From: Candidatus Rokuibacteriota bacterium
Lineage (GTDB): Bacteria > Methylomirabilota > Methylomirabilia > Rokubacteriales > CSP1-6
Assembly (NCBI GenBank): GCA_003221515.1
Contig: QHSI01000099.1
Location: 1-60,262 of the forward strand
Reading direction: 5' to 3'
Length of the DNA stretch: 60,262 nt
The notes beneath the pieces are model-generated. The model was given only the letters and a program-made list of their open reading frames with translations. It did no database searches and had not been told where the DNA came from. Shown one piece after another: positions 45,105 to 53,903 of the stretch (position 1 is its first letter; the number at the start of each line of letters is the position of its first letter). Made by a program: the position numbers and the translations under genes.

Positions 45105-45512
45105 CTAGGAACGGCCCTCGGGGTCGCGATCGACTGGACGCCCGGCGGCGGCCCAGCCGTTGAAGCCGACCTCGAGGTGCGCGACGTTGGGGAATCCCAT
45201 CTCGCGCAGCACGTCCGCGGCGAGCGCCGAGCGCTGGCCGCCCGCGCAGTAGACGATGATGCGCTTGGTGGGATCGACCTTGCCCGTGTAGTAGTGCGAC
45301 GTCGGATCGAGCCAGAACTCGAGCATGCCACGCGGCACGTGCTGCGATCCGGGAACGAAGCCGAGCTTGCGCCGCTCGCGCACGTCGCGGATGTCCAGCA
45401 CCTGCACGTCGCCGCGGGCCATCTCGGCCTCGACCTGCTCGATCGAGAGATTCTCGATCCGCGTCTTCGCCTCTTCCACCATCTGCCCGACGGTCTTCCT
45501 CGGCTTCCACAT
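45105..45512 (-). CDS. rhodanese-domain protein
   Basis: A 135-residue single-domain rhodanese. The active-site Cys89 lies in RIIVYCAGGQRSALAADVL, and the domain starts with VEAEMARGDVQVLDIRDVRE. The C-terminal HLEVGFNGWAAAGRPV closes the fold. The N-terminal 25 residues are a short helical extension (WKPRKTVGQMVEEAKTRIEN). It is a likely cytoplasmic sulfurtransferase or persulfide carrier. It sits 14 bases downstream of a DUF2161 nuclease-like gene, with no visible sulfur-metabolism genes around. Confidence 0.92.
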   Translation of the reverse strand: MWKPRKTVGQMVEEAKTRIENLSIEQVEAEMARGDVQVLDIRDVRERRKLGFVPGSQHVPRGMLEFWLDPTSHYYTGKVDPTKRIIVYCAGGQRSALAADVLREMGFPNVAHLEVGFNGWAAAGRPVDRDPEGRS

Positions 45513-45526
45513 GATCTGGCCTCCTG

Positions 45527-46255
45527 CTATGGCGCGCCGGCGCCCAGCTCGGGCAGCGCGCCGACAGCCGCGAAGCGATCGATGTCTTGCCGCGCGCGAT
45601 CGGTGAGCTCGTACGTCGCGCGCTCCCGCCGGCGGAACCAGCCGTACACGTCCCGCTGGAGGATCTTCGAGGCGTTCGGCACGACGCCCGTCTCACGCAA
45701 CATCTTGATGTTAGCGTGCCCGCCAAGCCGGATGAGCAGCGCGCAGCGCAATGCTTCCTGCCGATACGCGGTCACGATGGGCGTCCGCGTGACACCACCG
45801 CGGTTGGGATCACCGGCGCGTCGCGCGTGCTCGCCGAGCAGGCGCGTCAGCTCCTTCGTCCGCCTGCGCGGCCGATAAGGTGCCGGATCGGTGACCACTT
45901 CGACGGCAGCGGCCGTGCGGCCGGGCGCCACGGTCATCAGGCCGAGCCCGACCCGCCGGCAGAGGCTGCGGACTTCTCGGCGATAGACCGACACGCCGCG
46001 TGGGCGACGGCCTCGCGGGCGGCTGACCGCGAGATAGACGCGGTCGCTGAGCGAGAGGCGGTCGATGCCCTGCAGCAGCAGCGCGAGACTGAACGTCAGC
46101 TTGAGCTCGACGATGACGGGCGGCTCGCCGGCGCGCAAGGCGACCACGTCGCAGCCGCGGATCTCGGACTTGACGGTATAGCCTTGGGCTTCGAGGAAGG
46201 CTTTGACGGCGGGGTAGAGGTCGGTCTCGGCGGGCCGCGTGGCGAGCGACGCCAT
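45527..46255 (-). CDS. DUF2161 PD-(D/E)XK nuclease-like protein
   Basis: The 242-residue protein begins with a PD-(D/E)XK-type core: YPAVKAFLEAQGYTVKSEI, then GCDVVALRAGEPPVIVELKL, in which Asp and the E-x-K pair are in place. The middle is basic (YRPRRRTKELTRLLGEHARR), and the C-terminal third looks like a winged-helix module (GVVPNASKILQRDVYGWFRR, TYELTDRARQDIDRF). This order matches the DUF2161 family of putative phosphodiesterases. Substrate and partner are unknown. It is next to a rhodanese gene and within a patch rich in nuclease genes. Confidence 0.83.
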   Translation of the reverse strand: MASLATRPAETDLYPAVKAFLEAQGYTVKSEIRGCDVVALRAGEPPVIVELKLTFSLALLLQGIDRLSLSDRVYLAVSRPRGRRPRGVSVYRREVRSLCRRVGLGLMTVAPGRTAAAVEVVTDPAPYRPRRRTKELTRLLGEHARRAGDPNRGGVTRTPIVTAYRQEALRCALLIRLGGHANIKMLRETGVVPNASKILQRDVYGWFRRRERATYELTDRARQDIDRFAAVGALPELGAGAP

Positions 46256-46306
46256 CGAGCGTGATTCTACGGGACGTCGCTCACCCGGCCGCGCATATTC
46301 CGCCAG

Positions 46307-47131
46307 TCACGCGGCTTTTCGCGCGAGCGCCTCGACGTGCAGGAAGGACCAGAACGCGTCCGGATGCACCGCCCAGGCCCGGAAGGCCGCGGCCATCGCC
46401 TCGAGGTCCGAGCGCGACGCGTACCCGTACTCGACCGCGCGTTCGCCCATCGGAGAGGTCAACAGGCGCTGCGCATACGATTCGCCCCACTCCACGGTCT
46501 CGGCCGGCGTGGCGTAGCACCAGACCGCGGGCGTGATCCGGAGGTCGCTGACGCCAGCGGCGTTGAAGAGGGCGCGCAGGCGCCGCCCCATCCTGGGCTC
46601 CCCGCCGTTGCGGTACCACGTCTTGAAATGGACCTCCACGAAGCGGTCGATCCAGGGATCCAGTGGCCAGTAGGTCATCGTGCCCCAATCAACCTCTCGC
46701 ACGGCGATGAGACCGTCGGGCCGCAGCACGCGAAGCATCTCGCAGAGAGCGGTGCCTGGCTCACGAAGATGCTGGACGACCTGGTGGGCGTAGACAACGT
46801 CGAACGACGCCTCGGCGAACGGCAGCTCGTACACGCTGCCCTCTTGGTAGCGGAGATTGTCCAGGCCTCGAGCGGCCGCGTCTGCCCGGGCGGTCGCCAG
46901 GGTCTCACGCGACAAGTCGAGACCGATCGCCTGCCCCGGAGCGACGCGCTCGGCGAGCCCTCGCGTGATGCTTCCCGGCCCGCAGCCGACGTCCAGCAGT
47001 CGCATTCCCGGCCGCAGCTCGGGGAGGAGGAAGGCCGCCGCTTCGTCGGCCGTCCGCTGCGCGTGCTGCCGCACCGTCGCCGCGGCATGCCCGTGCGTGT
47101 ATTTCTCGTGTCGCAACGGCTCGCTGGTCAT
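46307..47131 (-). CDS. class I SAM-dependent methyltransferase
   Basis: The 274-residue enzyme starts MTSEPLRHEKYTHGHAAATV from ATG 47131, preceded by GAGAGGA. Motif I is LLDVGCGPGSITRGLAERV, followed by IGLDLSRETLATARADA, YELPFAEASFDVVYAHQVVQ and MLRVLRPDGLIAVREVD, as in UbiE/methyltransferase-11 proteins. The same frame continues upstream without a stop for 106 codons encoding membrane helices, so a fused product is possible, but this internal start gives the normal family length. The substrate is unknown. Confidence 0.88.
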   Translation of the reverse strand: MTSEPLRHEKYTHGHAAATVRQHAQRTADEAAAFLLPELRPGMRLLDVGCGPGSITRGLAERVAPGQAIGLDLSRETLATARADAAARGLDNLRYQEGSVYELPFAEASFDVVYAHQVVQHLREPGTALCEMLRVLRPDGLIAVREVDWGTMTYWPLDPWIDRFVEVHFKTWYRNGGEPRMGRRLRALFNAAGVSDLRITPAVWCYATPAETVEWGESYAQRLLTSPMGERAVEYGYASRSDLEAMAAAFRAWAVHPDAFWSFLHVEALARKAA

Positions 47132-47449
47132 CCGTGGTCCTCTCGAAAATGCTTGTGCGTGGTGCTGCCCTGGTGTCGCGACTTGTGAATTGTCATGGTA
47201 CGGCCACAACCCTCTCCTGTAGTTTTGGATCGTTCCGTCAAGCCACGCAGCCAATGAAAAGATCGCAAGGAGCGCGATTGAATAGCGTGACCAGCCTCGG
47301 AGGCCCCATATCCCCCAGCCGCTAGCAAAAGAGAGCGCCGCCCACGCCAAGGATGAGCTGGACCATGACTCAACAGCTAAGTAGGTCTGATAGAGTCCAT
47401 TTAGGATCAAACCCAGGACAATCACCCACACGGTCAGCGTTCGCGTCAT
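47132..47449 (-). pseudogene. membrane-protein fragment in frame with the methyltransferase, lower GC
   Basis: From ATG 47449 a frame of 106 codons encodes about three hydrophobic helices (LTVWVIVLGLILNGLYQTYL; SLAWAALSFASGWGIWGL; RYSIALLAIFSLAAWLDG), then runs without a stop into the methyltransferase gene. GC content counted over 47161-47460 is about 56%, well below the roughly 70% of the neighbours. It looks like the start of a foreign small membrane-protein gene whose 3' end was lost, or a genuine fusion. Only the upstream AT-richer sequence and helices are seen; function unknown. Confidence 0.45.
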
Positions 47450-47546
47450 CCGTCAATTCGCTGAAACATCACTATAAGTATCTTGAACCGCGTAACACAG
47501 TGGACCAAGCGCCGAACCCGCGGTTACAGAGACCTGGATATCCGCC

Positions 47547-48683
47547 CTACCTCCGCGTCAGCTCCTCCCGCAATCGCGCCGCCACGATCGCCACATCCCC
47601 CGGCTGGAGGTTGATCGGGTCGACGGCGATCTCGTCGAAGTACCCGCCCTGATGCGCGCCCTGCTGGACGTAGATGTGCGGATCGCCCTGGGCGAGCGCC
47701 ACCTGCACGACGTGGCCCGACGGCCCGTCCCACTCCGGCGTGAAGTAGATGACCGCGTGGGGGATCACGCGGTTCACCGGATCGTGCTCCACCACCGCGC
47801 GCAGGCCGGGGATGTCCGTGAGCTTCTCCACGATGGTCGCGCAGATGTCGGTGTAGCGCTTCATCTCGGCGGTCTCGTCCTCGGCCATGAAGAGCTCGAG
47901 CGCGACGACCAGGCCGGCGATCTCTTCCTTCGAGGTCTTCGCGCCACGGCCCAGCGCCTGATTCGGGCTCGCATTCAACGATACGGCTCGCACGAGGTCG
48001 CGGCGGCCGGCCAGGATGCCGGTGGATTGCGGGCCGCGGATGCCCTTGCCGCCGCTGAAGCTCACGAGGTCGGCGCCCATCCTGAAAAACTTCGTGAGGT
48101 TCTCGCGTGGCGGCAGCATCGAGGCGGCGTCGACAATCACCGGCACGCCACGGCGGTGGGCGATCTCGATCACCTGTGGCAGCGTGAGGATGCCGGGCGG
48201 GCTCGTGAAGGGCGAGATCAGGTACGCGACCGCCGCCGTGCGATCCGTGATCGCCTGCTCGAGCTCGAAGGGCTGGGTGCGGCGGGCGAGACCGATCTCG
48301 ACGAGCGTGCCGCCGGCCACACGATAGGCCTGGTCGTAAGCGAACCGATGGGCGCGCTGGATGACGATCTCGTTCCGCATACCGCTGGTGTCGGGCAGGC
48401 GAGTGATCTTGGCCGGGTCGTCGCCCGCGATACACGCCGCAGCCTGCAAGATCAGGCCCGAGCTCGCTCCAGCGGTGACGAACGCCGCCTCGGCGCCCAG
48501 CATGCGGGCGATGGCCGCGCCGGCGGCCGCGTTGAGCTCGTCGATGTTCACGAGGGCGCGCGAGGCGTCGCGCATCGCCTCGAGCGCCTCGGGGCGCAGC
48601 AGGGAGCCGCCGTAGCGCGTGGTCGTCCCCGAGCCATGAATGACCGGGCGGACGCCGAGCTTCGCGTAGATGGGCGGGATCAT
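47547..48683 (-). CDS. SelA/DgaE-like PLP-dependent enzyme
   Basis: A 378-residue fold-type I PLP protein of the selenocysteine synthase-like family. It begins YAKLGVRPVIHGSGTTTRYG, has AAFVTAGASSGLILQAAACI, a cofactor Asp in VPVIVDAASMLPP, and the PLP lysine in LVSFSGGKGIRGPQSTGIL. This family includes D-glucosaminate-6-phosphate ammonia-lyase and other lyases or racemases. The absence of SelB and tRNA-Sec genes argues against selenocysteine synthesis. Its start overlaps the stop of a class III aminotransferase gene (ATGA, 48680-48683), so both enzymes probably act on one amino or amino-sugar compound. Confidence 0.87.
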   Translation of the reverse strand: MIPPIYAKLGVRPVIHGSGTTTRYGGSLLRPEALEAMRDASRALVNIDELNAAAGAAIARMLGAEAAFVTAGASSGLILQAAACIAGDDPAKITRLPDTSGMRNEIVIQRAHRFAYDQAYRVAGGTLVEIGLARRTQPFELEQAITDRTAAVAYLISPFTSPPGILTLPQVIEIAHRRGVPVIVDAASMLPPRENLTKFFRMGADLVSFSGGKGIRGPQSTGILAGRRDLVRAVSLNASPNQALGRGAKTSKEEIAGLVVALELFMAEDETAEMKRYTDICATIVEKLTDIPGLRAVVEHDPVNRVIPHAVIYFTPEWDGPSGHVVQVALAQGDPHIYVQQGAHQGGYFDEIAVDPINLQPGDVAIVAARLREELTRR

Positions 48684-50050
48684 ACGAATCCTTCTTCCTT
48701 CATCGCGCGGATCGCGGCGTCGAAGGCGGCGAGGGTCTCGGCGATGATCTCGTCGGTGTGGCAGGTGCCGACGAGGGCGCGGGCGCCGTTGAAGTCGACG
48801 CCGTTCAGGATGAGGGCCTGGCGCAGCGCACGGCTCTGCTCGGCGTTCTTCGCGTCCAGGCGGCGCCAGTCCACGTTGGCGACCGACTGGTCCGATCCGT
48901 CGCGCGGCGGCGCGTCGGCGCCGAAGTAGATCTTCCAGTCGCTGTGCTCACCGTAGATCTTCCAGGCGACTTTCTCGCGCGCCAGGGTCTCGTTCATGCC
49001 GTGACGCAGCTTGGCCGCCTGCTGATTCGCGAAGCGGATGGCCTGGCCGTCGGCGACCGTCGAGAGCATGGCGACGCCCGCGGCGGCCGAGAGCGGGTTG
49101 GCGTTGAACGTCCCGGCGTGGGCGATCTTGGCGCGGCGGTTCTCCGCCGGGTCGCTCTTGGTCGACAAATAGCCCATCACGTCCGCGCGCCCGGCGCAGG
49201 CGCCGCCGGGGAGCCCGCCGCACAGAATCTTCGCCATCGTCGTGAGGTCCGGCCGGATGCCGAGCTTCTCCTGCGCTCCGCCGGGCGCCACCCGAAATCC
49301 CGTGACGACCTCGTCGAAGATCAGGAGCGCGCCGGCGCGCCGCGTCTCCTCGCGCAGCGCGGCCACGAAAGCCGGGGGCGTGGGGATCGAGCCGAAGTGG
49401 CTGCCGGTCGGCTCGATGATCACCGCGGCGACGTCACCCTGCGCGAGGCGCTCGCGCACGGCGGCGATGTCGTTGGGCGGAAGCACGGAGACGAGACTCA
49501 CTACTTCCGGGAGCTGGCCGGCTTCGGGCTCGGCCTCGTAGGGCGGACGCACGCCGACCTCGAGGCCCTCGTGCCAGCCGTGGAAGTGCCCCGCGAATTT
49601 GACCACGTGTCGCTTGCCGGTGGCGGCGCGAGCGAGGCGCACCGCCATGTGCGTCGCCTCCGTGCCCGAGGCGGTGAAGCGCACGCGCTCGGCGCTCGGC
49701 ACGAGACGGCATACCCATTCGCCCCACTCCACTTCTTTCTCGTGGCAGGCGCCGTAATGCGTGCCCTTGAGCGCCTGCTCGCGCACCGCGTCGCGGACGG
49801 CGGGCGGATTGTGGCCGAGGAGCAGCGCGCCGTGTCCCATCCAGTAGTCGACGTAGCGGTGGCCGTCGACGTCCCACTTGTAGGCGCCGTCGGCGCGCGC
49901 GACGTAGAGCGGGAACGGCTGCATCCGGCGGTTGTCGTGCGTCACCGCGTCGGGGAAGATCTTGCGCGCGCGCTCGTACAACCCCTGCGAAACAGGCAGC
50001 GCGTCGGTGTAGGCGTTCTGGATCTTGGGCGAGGTGGTGAGCCTGGCCAT
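48680..50050 (-). CDS. class III aminotransferase, glutamate-1-semialdehyde aminomutase-like
   Basis: A 456-residue PLP aminotransferase. The aldimine Lys is in LTTMAKILCGGLPGGACAG, preceded by LLIFDEVVTGFRVAPGGAQE, with VRFTASGTEATHMAVRLARA as the phosphate-binding region; these match the HemL subgroup. HemL proper is usually shorter and its substrate gating residues cannot be confirmed here, and the N terminus (residues 1-25) is longer. Because it is coupled to a SelA-like lyase rather than heme genes, a catabolic transaminase or aminomutase is more likely than heme synthesis. The start has a GAGAGGAG site. Confidence 0.88.
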   Translation of the reverse strand: MARLTTSPKIQNAYTDALPVSQGLYERARKIFPDAVTHDNRRMQPFPLYVARADGAYKWDVDGHRYVDYWMGHGALLLGHNPPAVRDAVREQALKGTHYGACHEKEVEWGEWVCRLVPSAERVRFTASGTEATHMAVRLARAATGKRHVVKFAGHFHGWHEGLEVGVRPPYEAEPEAGQLPEVVSLVSVLPPNDIAAVRERLAQGDVAAVIIEPTGSHFGSIPTPPAFVAALREETRRAGALLIFDEVVTGFRVAPGGAQEKLGIRPDLTTMAKILCGGLPGGACAGRADVMGYLSTKSDPAENRRAKIAHAGTFNANPLSAAAGVAMLSTVADGQAIRFANQQAAKLRHGMNETLAREKVAWKIYGEHSDWKIYFGADAPPRDGSDQSVANVDWRRLDAKNAEQSRALRQALILNGVDFNGARALVGTCHTDEIIAETLAAFDAAIRAMKEEGFV

Positions 50051-50145
50051 AGGAGCTCTCCTCTCGAATCACCGCCGGATGAAGCTACTTGCGTCCCGGC
50101 CGTGACGAGGCCACGGCCGGGACGGTTCCGCGATGACGGTCGGGG

Positions 50146-50589
50146 TTACTCGAGGTCTAGCGGATCGCGCTTGGGGCCGACGCTCTGCATGGTCTCGAAG
50201 CCGTTCTCGACCATGTCGCAGTAGAGCTCCACGCGGTTGCCGTCGGGATCCCAGAAGTACACGCTGCGCGTGACGTTGTGCTCGGCGGTGCTGTCGAGCG
50301 GGATGCCCATCCGCTTCAGCTCCTGGTACGCGGCCTTCAGCTCCTCGAAGTTGTCGAGGCGCCACGCCACGTGATGGAGCCCGGGCTGCGTCCTGGCCGG
50401 CGGCTCGCCGGTCGCCTGCTGGAACAGCGCGAGGTCGTGGTGCTCCTTGCCGAAGCTGAGGAATACGGCGCCCCGCTCCAGGTTCTCGTGGGCGACCTTC
50501 AAACCCAGCGTCTGCGTGTAGAAGTCCCTCGATTTTTCCGCGTCTCGGACGTTGAGCACGACGTGACCGAGCCTCTTCGCCTGGATCAT
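50146..50589 (-). CDS. VOC-superfamily (glyoxalase/dioxygenase-like) protein
   Basis: A 147-residue single VOC domain with the paired beta-alpha-beta-beta-beta pattern: RLGHVVLNVRDAEKSRDFYT with the first metal-ligand His, GLHHVAWRLDNFEELKAAYQ with a second, and FWDPDGNRVELYCD with the Glu. A divalent metal is expected. The closest functional groups are glyoxalase-like or extradiol-dioxygenase-like proteins. It is transcribed alone, between an aminotransferase and a Sortilin-type gene. Confidence 0.9.
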   Translation of the reverse strand: MIQAKRLGHVVLNVRDAEKSRDFYTQTLGLKVAHENLERGAVFLSFGKEHHDLALFQQATGEPPARTQPGLHHVAWRLDNFEELKAAYQELKRMGIPLDSTAEHNVTRSVYFWDPDGNRVELYCDMVENGFETMQSVGPKRDPLDLE

Positions 50590-50657
50590 GATCCCCCTCC
50601 CACCCTAGTGCCTCGCGCGATCGCCCTACTGTACTCCCGTTGGCCCCCGATAGGTAA

Positions 50658-50671
50658 GCGCCGAAAGGCGC
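50658..50671 (-). terminator. GCGCC-GAAA-GGCGC hairpin after the Asp-box protein gene
   Basis: A perfect 5-bp stem with a four-base loop lies 29 bases downstream of the stop of the gene ending at 50700. There is no strong T-run after it, so termination is only possible, and it could instead be an RNA-stability hairpin. Confidence 0.3.
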
Positions 50672-50699
50672 GAGGCTCGGGTAGATAGAACGCGTCCAC

Positions 50700-53600
50700 T
50701 CAGACGCGCCGCGGCGGCTTCGGGACGATGGCCGCGACACCAGCGTCGCGACAGAGGGCGTTGAACGCCGGGACGTCGGTAGCGACGCAGCGGTCGAGCT
50801 TGGCGAGCTCCATCTCGGTCCTGAGCGCCAGGTTCTCGTGGAGCTCGCGAAGCGCCTGCGTGGGCGCGGCGTCCGAGTATTCGATCAGCGTCACGACCGT
50901 GGCCAGCCGCGTGTTGAGCTTCGCCGGGAACATCCGGGGGTCTTCGGAGCGCACCTGGATCAGCTCGTCCTCGATCGCGCTGAGCGTCCAGGCAAGCGCC
51001 CCCGCCGGGTCCTTGATCGGCGAGGCGTCGAGCCGCGCCGCCCACGCTTCGGCCTGCGCCCGGAGGTCGCGCAGCATCACGACCGCGTCGTGGACGCGGT
51101 TGAGCAGATCGTGCGCTCTCCGCGCCCAGGTGTACTGCTCGCGCAGGTCGTCGTCCGTCGCCGGCACGCGCGGGTCGCGCACGACCGTGAACGGCTGCAT
51201 CAGGGTGCGGCCGCCGGCCGTGAGACGGACCTGATAGTGACCCGGTGGCACCCTGGGGGCCGTGAGCGCGTCGGTCGTGCCGCCCCGGCCCTTGTTGTCC
51301 GGGAGCTTCGTGGCGTCGGGGCCGCGCAGGTTCCACACGAACCGGTTGGCGCCCGCGTTGCGAGTCGGCCGCGGCTCCTCGTCGCTTCCGGCGGCAGCCG
51401 TCGCGCTGCTCGCGAACGATCTGACGGTGCGCCCGTCGGCGTCGAGGAACGCGAGCGTGAGCTCGCCCGGCGCGTCCTTCAGCCAGTAGTGGACGACCAC
51501 GCCGTTCGGCGGGTTCTCGCCGGCGTCGAGCAAACGCTCCTTCTTCTCGCCGGTCGGCGCCTCGACCTGCCGGTACGCATAGCCCATCGAGCCGACCATG
51601 CGGTACGCGACCTCACGGCCAGGCCCCGGCTTGTTGCCGTGACCGCGATACGCCCGCCAGCGGATCGTCGGCCGCGGGGCGAACAGATGCGCGTCGGCGC
51701 CTGGGATCGCGTCGGCCATCTGGTGGAGCGGCGAGAGGTCGTCGAGGATCCAGAACGAGCGGCCGTGGGTCGCGACCACCAGATCGGTGTCCTTCACGAT
51801 CAGGTCGTGGATCGGCGCGACCGGCAGGTTGCCCGGCAGCCGCTGCCACGAGCCGCCGTCGTCGAGCGACACCCAGATCTTCGTCTCGGTGCCGCAGTAG
51901 AGCAGCCCGCGGCGGTTCGGATCCTCGCGGATCACCCGGGTGAACTCGCCATCCGGCAGGCCGTTGGTGATGCGCTTCCACGTGCGTCCGTAGTCGCTCG
52001 TCTTGAACAGATACGGGCGCGTGTCATCGAGCTTGTAGCAAGTGGCCGCGACGTAGCAGGTGGCCGCGTCGTGCGGCGACGGCTCGAGGATGCTGATCAG
52101 CGCCCATTCGGGCAGGTCCGGCGGCGTCACCGGCTGCCATGTCCGGCCGCGGTCGCGCGAGAGATGGACGAGGCCGTCGTCGGTGCCCGCCCAGAGCACG
52201 TCGCGCTCGTGGGGTGACTCGACGAGGGCGAAGATCGTGCAGTAGACCTCGGCGCCGGTGTTGTCGCGGGTGACGGGGCCGCCCGACAGGCCGAGTTTCG
52301 CGCCGTCGTTGCGCGTCAGATCCGGGCTCGCGATCTCCCAGCTCTGCCCATCGTCGAGCGAGCGGAAGACGCGGTTTCCCGCGATCCACAGCTCGCGCGC
52401 GTCCCACCGCGAGTAGAAGACGGGGAACGTCCACTGGAAGCGGTAGCGGTGCTCCGCGGGCGCGGTCCCCATGCCGTAGGCCTCGGGCCAGACGCTGATC
52501 ACGCGCTCCTGCCCGGTGCGATGGTCGTAGTGGATCAGCCGGCCGTTGCCCGGACCGGTGCCGATGGAGCCGCCGACGACGACGTTCGGATCGCCCGGCT
52601 TCACCGCGATGTAGCCGCTCTCGCCGCCGCCCGGCTGGACCCAGTCGATCGCGGCGATCACGCCGCGATGGGACTGGCTCGGGAGACTGATGGCCCAGTT
52701 GTCCTGCTGCGAGCCGTAGATCCGGTAGGGCCGCTGGTCGTCGGCGCACACGTGGTAGAACTGCGCGGTCGGCTGGTTGTAGATCGTCGACCACGACTGC
52801 GCGCTGTTGAAGGAGACGCAGGCGCCGCCGTCGTTGCCCTCGATCATCCGTCGGTGGTTCGCCGGATCGATCCAGAGGTCGTGGTTGTCGCCGTGGGGCG
52901 TGGCGACCTCGCCGAACGTCTTGCCGCCGTCGGTCGACTTCCACAGCGAGTAGTCCGCGACCCAGACGGTGTCGACGTCCACCGGATCCGCGAAGACGTG
53001 CATGTAATACCACGGGCGGCCGCGTAGCCCGGCCTCCTCGCTGCCGCGCTGCCACGTGGCGCCGCCGTCGTCGGAGCGGAACAAGGCGCCGTCCTCGGCC
53101 TCGACGACCGCGTAGACGCGCCGGCCGTCGGCGGGAGAGACGGCCACGCCGATCCGCCCGAGCATGCCGCGCGGCAGCCCGGGGTTTCGCGAGATGTCGG
53201 TCCAGCGGTCGCCGCCGTCCGTCGTCTTCCACAGCGACGACTCCGGCCCGCCGCTCGTCATGCCCCACGGCGTGCGCTGCGCCTCCCACACCGCCGCGTA
53301 CAGGACGCGCGGGTTCTGCGTGTCCATCGAGAGGTCGACGGCGCCAGCGCGCGCGCTCTTGAGCAGGACGTGGTCCCAGTGGGCGCCGCCGTCGCGCGAC
53401 CGGAACACGCCGCGCTCGCGGTTCGGCCCCCACGCGCGGCCGAGCGCCGCGACGTACACGAGGGCGGGATCGCGCGGGTGGACGCGCACCCGGCCGATGT
53501 GGCGAGTGTCGCGCAGGCCCACGTTCGTCCACGTGAGCCCGCCGTCGGTCGACCGGTAGACGCCGTCGCCGTGGGAGACGTTGCCCCGGATGCATGCCTC

Positions 53601-53861
53601 GCCGGTGCCGGCGTAGATCACGTTGCCGTCCGACGCCGCGATGGCGATCGCGCCGACGGCGGAGGTCTCGAAGAACCCGTCGGAGACGTTCTCCCAGTAC
53701 GTGCCGCCGTCGGTCGTCTTCCACACGCCGCCGGCGCACGCCCCGAAGTAGAACGTCATCGCGTCGGTTGGATGGCCGGCGACGGCCACGACGCGGCCGC
53801 CACGATACGGCCCGACCAGTCGCGCCTGGAGAGAACTGAGCAGCCGAGGATCGACGGTCAT
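50700..53861 (-). CDS. large BNR/Asp-box (Sortilin/VPS10-like) repeat protein
   Basis: A 1053-residue protein with about nine Asp-box motifs of the S/T-x-D-x-G-x-x-W type (STDGGLTWTN, SRDGGAHWDH, TTDGGDRWTD, SDDGGATWQR, SLDDGQSWEI, SRDRGRTWQP, TSDYGRTWKR, SLDDGGSWQR and STDGGKTFGE), spread over residues 80-700. This predicts one or two beta-propellers like Sortilin/VPS10 or glycoside-hydrolase BNR proteins. The last third (about 760-1050) is a beta-sandwich-like part followed by a helical tail. Relatives usually carry a signal peptide, but here the N terminus (TVDPRLLSSLQARLVGPYRG) starts directly in the propeller. Function unknown; catalytic residues were not identified. Confidence 0.85.
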   Translation of the reverse strand: MTVDPRLLSSLQARLVGPYRGGRVVAVAGHPTDAMTFYFGACAGGVWKTTDGGTYWENVSDGFFETSAVGAIAIAASDGNVIYAGTGEACIRGNVSHGDGVYRSTDGGLTWTNVGLRDTRHIGRVRVHPRDPALVYVAALGRAWGPNRERGVFRSRDGGAHWDHVLLKSARAGAVDLSMDTQNPRVLYAAVWEAQRTPWGMTSGGPESSLWKTTDGGDRWTDISRNPGLPRGMLGRIGVAVSPADGRRVYAVVEAEDGALFRSDDGGATWQRGSEEAGLRGRPWYYMHVFADPVDVDTVWVADYSLWKSTDGGKTFGEVATPHGDNHDLWIDPANHRRMIEGNDGGACVSFNSAQSWSTIYNQPTAQFYHVCADDQRPYRIYGSQQDNWAISLPSQSHRGVIAAIDWVQPGGGESGYIAVKPGDPNVVVGGSIGTGPGNGRLIHYDHRTGQERVISVWPEAYGMGTAPAEHRYRFQWTFPVFYSRWDARELWIAGNRVFRSLDDGQSWEIASPDLTRNDGAKLGLSGGPVTRDNTGAEVYCTIFALVESPHERDVLWAGTDDGLVHLSRDRGRTWQPVTPPDLPEWALISILEPSPHDAATCYVAATCYKLDDTRPYLFKTSDYGRTWKRITNGLPDGEFTRVIREDPNRRGLLYCGTETKIWVSLDDGGSWQRLPGNLPVAPIHDLIVKDTDLVVATHGRSFWILDDLSPLHQMADAIPGADAHLFAPRPTIRWRAYRGHGNKPGPGREVAYRMVGSMGYAYRQVEAPTGEKKERLLDAGENPPNGVVVHYWLKDAPGELTLAFLDADGRTVRSFASSATAAAGSDEEPRPTRNAGANRFVWNLRGPDATKLPDNKGRGGTTDALTAPRVPPGHYQVRLTAGGRTLMQPFTVVRDPRVPATDDDLREQYTWARRAHDLLNRVHDAVVMLRDLRAQAEAWAARLDASPIKDPAGALAWTLSAIEDELIQVRSEDPRMFPAKLNTRLATVVTLIEYSDAAPTQALRELHENLALRTEMELAKLDRCVATDVPAFNALCRDAGVAAIVPKPPRRV

Positions 53862-53903
53862 CGGAGCCTCATGATCGAGGTACGGCTAGGATTGGATGGC
53901 CGA

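Noticed and set aside
47491-47527. Integron attC site made from CGTAAC and GTTACAG
   Set aside because: Only five bases pair (GTAAC/GTTAC) with no further stem or core-site structure, and no integrase gene is present.
47547-48683. True selenocysteine synthase (selA)
   Set aside because: No selB, selD or tRNA-Sec nearby, and the protein is shorter and lacks the N-terminal SelA domain; it fits the DgaE-like branch better.
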